Below, in pieces: positions 58,175 through 64,000 of a DNA stretch of 64,000 nucleotides. The stretch covers positions 1 through 64,000 of the forward strand of contig DF237271.1 of the NCBI GenBank assembly GCA_000708835.1, given 5' to 3'. A program made the translations under genes and the position numbers. This DNA comes from Klebsormidium nitens. Taxonomy: Eukaryota > Streptophyta > Klebsormidiophyceae > Klebsormidiales > Klebsormidiaceae. The stretch's first letter is position 1, and every line of letters begins with the position of its first letter. Under the pieces are notes generated by a model. That model searched no databases, was not told the origin of the DNA, and saw only the letters and a list, made by a program, of their open reading frames with translations.

Positions 58175-59967
58175 TTTGAGACCGTTTGCCTCTCTCTTCC
58201 CAGTGCATGTTGCAGTGGCTGTGCAATGAACCGCCTGATTGACAACTGCAGCAAAGCAAAGCCAACATCTGAGCACAAAGGGTCGGAGTTGTTTTGTTCT
58301 TGTGCTTTGAGAGTGTGCCTCGAAAACTTGGTGAAGAACTGTGTTGTTGACGTGCGTCAGGTGAGTTAAAGTAAATCTCAATAAAGCTAATAGCCCTTGG
58401 GTACTGTCCTCAAGTCTGATTTTTCAGACTGGTGGTTGCTAAGTCTCACAGAAGACGCACTCAAAGCACTCCCCAAACTGATCCCATTCTCCTTAAGGCC
58501 TCTGTCAAATCTCCTTGGGTTTGACCTGTAAGCACAGGCCAGAAGGGCTGATGTTCCCCCTGGGCCACATAGCTATGGAATTGCAGCACTGAGTTCCAAG
58601 TTGCCACCATGTCACTGCTCATTTGGTGAAGAGGTTGCCTATGGTAGACCCAGGAACTAAAGAAGGCAATCAAACCGGCCTCTTAATGGTTGAAAGCAAG
58701 AGCAGTCTGAGATGTGATTACAGACCTGGCGAAGAAGTGTTGTCCTGAAGAATCTCCAGCCGGATGATCCGGTCACAGAACTCTTGCTGCCTGCAGGCAA
58801 AGCACAGGGCAATGCGTCTGTAATGTGAGATCCTTATGATGGGGAACTGAGAAAGGCTTCATCGGCCAGCTGATGAAGGCATCCCTCTCTGGAACTCAGC
58901 CAACATCTCAAAGATAGACCTCAGTTCTGTGTGATGCCAATTGTCAGTTGACAAACAAGCCCTTCAACTTTTGAAGCATGAAGAGTCTTGATGGAAGTTG
59001 GAACTTTGGGAAAAACTGAGCCTATCCGCTTCTTTGCTTGTCAAATCGTCTGCTCAAAGCTCCATGGAATGGCAGCTATAACATCAGTAAGATGTGCCTC
59101 TCTGTCTTTTCCCTAACCAATTATGCACACAGCTTCAATCAGGCAATGAGATCATAATGACATTGAGTTGAAAACACATGACGTTGATGAGAGCGAGGAG
59201 CTTCTGGTGCCTCACTTGTAAAAAGGAAGAAAGTCAAAGACCCGCGGGTCTTCACTGTCCCTTGGCTTGGAGCTGGAGGGACCTCCATCTGAGCTAGCCA
59301 TTTGCAGGTTGCTTCAGATGCCCGCGCACCCAACTGTCTGAAGGCAGCACAATGCAGTATCGATTATAGTGAGCCACAGCTCACCACACTCCCCTTCCTC
59401 TTTTCCCTTCTCCTCGATTGACTTTCACAATCGTGCAATAGCTTTCCCGAGGCTGCACATTGCAAGCTTGCTAGCTGCTTTCAGTTTTAATAACTTTTAG
59501 CTAGCTGTGGCTGTGTCCTAGACCTTTGCTACAGCCTACCGGTACTTTGAATCCCAGCTTTCGATCAGGCTCGTCTAGTTTCTGAAAACCTTCGTTTCGA
59601 GCCAATGAGAAGTGTTGCCGCAAGATCCTTTACCATTATCGGTATGCTTTAATGACGTCAGCTGCAACTTGATTGGCCTGTCTGCTCACGTGGTACATCT
59701 CAGATCCACATTCGCGCCAGAATTTTGTGTGTCAAAGTTGGACGAGTCACGGTCCTGGAATGCATGCAAAGCGCTTTGTCACATTGTAGTTGTAGGATAA
59801 ACATCAAGGTCGCTTGCCAGCAGTGTTTCAGCACAACCTTGACCTGTGCCCATTGGTTGCTCGGTGGCAGGGGACCTTGGGATCTGCTTTAAGTTTTGCA
59901 AGCCCAAGGGCAGAGCGCATGCGTTGTCCTGGTTCCAGATTGGCAGAACGTCTCCTAGGTGAAAGAA
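58175..59967. promoter_or_regulatory. divergent intergenic region, BTB-BACK / DUF3110 genes
   Basis: About 1.8 kb between divergent genes. Frames are short and motif-free. A 5' non-coding exon of either gene could lie here but is not visible from sequence alone. Confidence 0.4.
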
Positions 59968-62900
59968 ATGGTGGGCCAGGCTTCTGCAGTTACCCATCAG
60001 GTTGCTCCAAAGCTGGCCATGACACGATGTTGGACAGATGCCAGCTTTTCATCTTTAAAATTTGAGCGGAGGATGCACGGAGTGCGGCATCAAGGACTGG
60101 GTGGCCACTTTGTGAATCACAATGCAAAGCACGGCCTGTATGATAGATCAATTGGGGTCCCGCCGGCTTTTGTGACTGGAGTCTTCCAGAAACACCAAGA
60201 CTTCAGGATAGAAGCAGCCAACTGGTTCCTGGCACTGCAACCTCCGTATACAGCTCAGTGTTTGTGTGCCAAGTCCTTGAGGAGGAAGAGGAAGACCACA
60301 CCATTCGGCATGCCTATTCATGAGGGCATGATCTGGGGCACTTCTGAACTTCGCAACTCCAGCAGGTTTCCATGTCACAGCCGAGCAGTGGTAGAGCGGT
60401 GGCCTAGGGAAATGCAGAGGCAAAAGTCTAGGGTTTTCGCGACCGGCGAGGACCCCGGGGGAAGTAGCAGCGAATCAGAGATCCCAGCCACGTCGGACGA
60501 GTTCCTTCGCAAAGTCTCGTCCGAATCGTACACCAATCTGAGCAAGCAAATGCAGGAGAAAGAGGAGGCGAGCTTTGAAGGTTTGCGGCTCTGCTTTCGC
60601 TAAAAGTTTTTGGTGGATTGACCATCCGTCCCTGTTCTTATCATCAGTTCCGTTTCATCTTGCCAAGTATCAAGGGTCCAAGCTCGAGTCTTGCATCTAC
60701 TTTCTCCAAGAGCCACATCTCCTCTTGTGCTTTGGCTCAAGTGAAAGGTAAGCGCTCATTAGGACAAGTTTGAAAAGGTTTCCGTGTCGGGCACCACCTT
60801 CAGGTGCTAAATGCGCCCATGCGTGACTTCCTCCAATTGTCATGACAATGTGGCCCTTGACTGCGCGTCATTTTGTTGGAAGGATTTGATCTGAGCATGT
60901 CAAAATCTCAGATAGACTTCCGATGGAAATGAGGGCAAGAATAGTAAGACGCACTCATTCTGATTGAAACCATACGCGACATTTTGGGACATCGCGCTGA
61001 GATCATCACTTTATCGGCAATGCCGCCACCATTTCATCTCACTGTTCTGGAAAACAAGAGGAAACCGCCATTGGATTCAAGAAGCACCTGAGTTATAATT
61101 CAACTTGATGTTCCTTACTTCGGCTTCTGAGGTCTGCCAAACATCAACTTCAACCAGGGGTTACCAACCAGGAGGGGTTGACAGTAAAGTTGTCTCTGTC
61201 AATGCACCCCTTTGCTACCGACTTTGTTGCAGACAGAAGTCCCTGCAGCAGAGTTCGAACTCAATGCTGGTCACATGGGTGTTGGTTTTCCAAGCGGAGT
61301 AAAGCCATTGAAAGATTGCCTTCATAGAAATTTTGCCTGGACTTTCTATTGAAAGTATGCAGAACACTTTTAACAAGCCCTGTGGACCAGATTGCCTTCT
61401 TTTCAATTCTGAAGCTTCACTGTCAGGGACCAACATTTCATCGGTGCATGTTCTGTGCAGTTCTGGAACGGGACCCCTGGGGCGAAGACAACAAAATGGT
61501 GTATGTACTGGCTCAGAAAGAAGAGTCCCTGTTTACTATGAAGGTTCGAAAAGATAGAAGGTGAGTTCAGCTTTCAGCTGGCTCCTGTAAGCATACAAAG
61601 GACGCTGTAGTGTCACTCACTGACCATGAACCTCCTATTTCCTTTGAGTACTTCAGCACCGGGTCAGGGGTTCCTGGAATTCGTTTGGACACAGAGAGGA
61701 AGTATTGAATGCCACGCCGTATGTTACCTATGCATCTACTTGGCATCTTTGAGTCAGCGGTGAAGGGGACCGTTCCTTCTTGGTTGCTCTGGGTCCTCTT
61801 GGGTGAGTCGAGAAATGTCATCAAGGGAGTACGGGTTGAGTCCGCATGACAGGTCCACTTGAGGGCTCTTGCAGATTTCCTTGTCCTTGAAGGCGTCTGA
61901 ATATCACCAACTTCGTGGGGTTCGTCATCTGACAAGGGCCTTCACATCTGGCGATTTGGTTCTTCACTCGAGCAGCTGGAAATGTCGGAATAGTCGGGGA
62001 TGTGGCTTCGTTCTCAAGCTGGTGACAGGCCTTCCTGCTCAATCTGCTCTATAAGGATCAGAGAGGGTTATCGGAGCATCCTGCCAAGGCAGTTCTGACA
62101 GGGTTTAGAATTGTGCTTTGTGATTCCAGAAGCAGACAAGTGTGCCAATGTCTGTATTGCTATGCCAAAGCTTGTCGAGAGGAATCTCTACTCATGAACG
62201 AATCCCCGCTCCGGCTCCACTCGACTTTTTCCGCTCTCCTTTACTTCTCTTCAACAATCAGACCGATAATAGCCTCCGGGGTTCAGGACTTGTAATGGGT
62301 GGCTTAATCTGCTGGTGCAGCGACGTGGAGAACGAGTTTACCACTCTGTTTCCGTCCATTGGAAGTCGGCAAAGATGGAAACGGCCGGAACCTGCAAAGC
62401 CTCCAGCGGGAGATGAGCAGGAGCCTACCGCCCGTTTTAGCATGCATGTTGACACAGTGAGCGAGGGCATACTGGTGAGCCGAAGACTTTTTTGGAGACA
62501 GGTCGCTGTCGAATGTAAACCTGTTTCCATTCTATTACGACTAGCCAAGGCAATTACGAGACCGAACTGCCGCAAGTGGTTGAGATCCGAGGAGACTCCG
62601 AATGTTTCACTGGAAGCATGGACAGGACTTGGGTACTGGGCTGTTATCGCTGTGTTTCCTCGTTTTGATTGTTGATATTGTCTCTGCTTATCAGCTTCAA
62701 GTCTGTTACGCAGTAACTCCAGGCATCTTTTCATGGAAATATGTGCGTTGAATACCCAACAGATCCATGTACGGGAGAATGCATTGGAATTGCCTCAATT
62801 GTATACCTCAAAGGTAGCTTGTTGAATGATTCTGATGTCATTTGGCAGCTAGCCAGATACTAAGTCGCGCGGCCTTCATCTTGATGCAGGTGTTTGAAGA

Positions 62901-63108
62901 CGAAGATGAGGCGACGCGGTTCTGCGGGTTGTTAGAAACGGACGGCCGCCAAGACCTCTCAGTCGTAGAAACGGATGCTCCTGGGTTGTTCTCCCTTTGC
63001 CAACGGTCAAAGGCTGTCGCTATCTTGTTCAGGCAGGGTGTTATGCCACCCCTTCCGGATAGGTTGCAAAGGGCTCTGCGTGCTCGAAAGTTCTCGTTGG
63101 ACGATTGA
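59968..63108 (+). CDS. DUF3110 chloroplast-type protein
   Basis: Exons 59968-60580, 61461-61560, 62321-62456 and 62890-63108 (TGA 63106-63108); splice phases agree, about 355 residues. Exon 1 is a long Arg/Ser-rich leader, likely a chloroplast transit region plus linker. It ends in a Ser/Glu-rich segment and a helix (NLSKQMQEKEEASFE). Exon 2 gives NKMVYVLAQKEESLFTMKV. Exon 3 has DVENEFTTLFPSIG. Exon 4 has VFEDEDEATRFCGLLE, then LCQRSKAVAILFRQGVMPPL and RALRARKFSLDD at the end. The FEDEDEA-x-RF core is the DUF3110 motif of cyanobacterial and plastid proteins, and the C-terminus resembles a plant chloroplast protein that I believe is Arabidopsis At5g52960 (from memory). Function unknown. The start is uncertain, since several Mets lie in the leader and the first exon may be shorter. 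Confidence 0.72.
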
Positions 63109-64000
63109 GCCAATATTCAATTGCATGATTACTTTCTTACAAAGCCTGGCTATCAATCTTCTGCAAGTTTGGGACAGTAGCTTTTGTTCTGGGCCACAGA
63201 TTACGGGAATCATGCGTTGACCCAACTCCCTCCAAAAGATGTGCCTTGGAGAGGGGTACGTGATACAAGCATGCTAGTAGTTGTTTAACCTGTGACGCTT
63301 CGTTTCGTTCAACTTCTTAGATTGTTGACTTAGTCACAGGAGCTCCTTCAAGCCAGCAACAAGCCTAAGCAAATGTGCATGAATGCTCGTGGTCGATTCA
63401 CCGTGGTGCGGCTCCATATCTACTTTGACAGAGTTCCCATGCAGAGCTCATCGAAGGTGAAAAGTTGTCAAATCAAGAAGAATACGGGATGGTGGTAAAG
63501 TTTCATTTTCATGAATTCCGGGTCACGTCATGTGACATGTGCAAGCTTCAGCAGTAACAAGCGCCGTTTGCAATCAGTCGACTAGTAGCTATCCAAAGTG
63601 ATCCATATTGGATCATGAGATATCGCGAGGAGTGCCATGCAGAATTGCGCTCTTGGTATAGCATAGTTAACTAGCTCTACGTTGTCATGTAGTGGCTAGT
63701 AGTTGACCATGCTGTACCAAGACTCAGCGCCATTGCTTCATGATCTAGGTTAATCATTAATTAAGGTTTAAGTGAGATTACATGTCAAGCCTGTCAAGTT
63801 GCTGAGCTCTTCGAAGTGACCCCATTTCCGTACGTTATTGAGGTCCCATTGATGATTGAGGTATGTTCAGGCAAAGGATCAAGGGAGAATCGATATGGAA
63901 GGTTCTTGGTTTTAAAGCATCGCTGAAGTTCAGGTCGTGTCGTGCAGGCAAGTAATGATCGTGCAAGCATGCATATACCTAGCAACTTGTGCAACATGAT
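63109..64000. other. right-end flank without a recognisable gene
   Basis: 3' flank of the DUF3110 gene and about 700 more bases. Only short frames; nothing callable. Confidence 0.45.

Overview
The window is nuclear DNA of a green-lineage eukaryote, most likely a streptophyte alga of the Klebsormidium type. That name is inference from overall character: roughly 50 percent GC, intron-rich genes with GT-AG introns of about 80 to 1000 bases, plant-type proteins with organelle-targeting leaders, an XS-domain protein, a DUF3110 chloroplast-type protein and a plant-type histidine phosphatase. No prokaryotic operon, CRISPR array, rRNA or confident tRNA was seen. I assembled gene models by hand from reading frames, splice sites and phase agreement. 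Start codons and terminal exons are the least certain parts.

Layout. 1-6140: a head-to-head pair, an OTU-type cysteine protease (minus) and an XS / coiled-coil / C-terminal RING protein (plus). 6141-10439: about 4.3 kb without a recognisable gene, including a GC-rich island. 10440-13235: a complete bestrophin-family anion channel (minus, 5 exons). 13520-14268: a small unknown membrane protein (minus). 15232-21126: SMG8, a regulatory subunit of the nonsense-mediated decay kinase complex (plus, 5 exons). 22188-26213: DNMT2/TRDMT1 tRNA methyltransferase (minus, 6 exons). 26635-27222: a 49-residue single-span membrane microprotein (minus). 28815-48131: three paralogues (A minus, B plus, C minus) of an atypical, probably organellar protein kinase whose six internal exons have identical lengths in all copies, with an unknown MYND-like gene (40597-41889) between B and C. 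49114-55122: a histidine-phosphatase / phosphoglycerate-mutase-like enzyme with a transit leader (plus, 7 exons). 55966-58174: a BTB-BACK protein (minus). 59968-63108: a DUF3110 chloroplast-type protein (plus).

Most of these genes look like independent housekeeping functions: RNA surveillance (SMG8), tRNA methylation (DNMT2), ubiquitin chemistry (OTU, RING, BTB) and plastid functions (kinases, phosphatase, DUF3110). The three kinases form one family that arose by duplication and inversion.

The most unusual structural signal is repeated tandem duplication of intron-end plus exon-start segments (about 140-400 bases apart) in three unrelated genes. Decayed copies lie upstream of the functional 3'-most exon. 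A comparable in-frame triplication sits near the start of a DNMT2 exon. Separately, three genes (OTU, XS-RING, MYND-like) each need two single-base frame corrections, which suggests either sequence errors or early decay.
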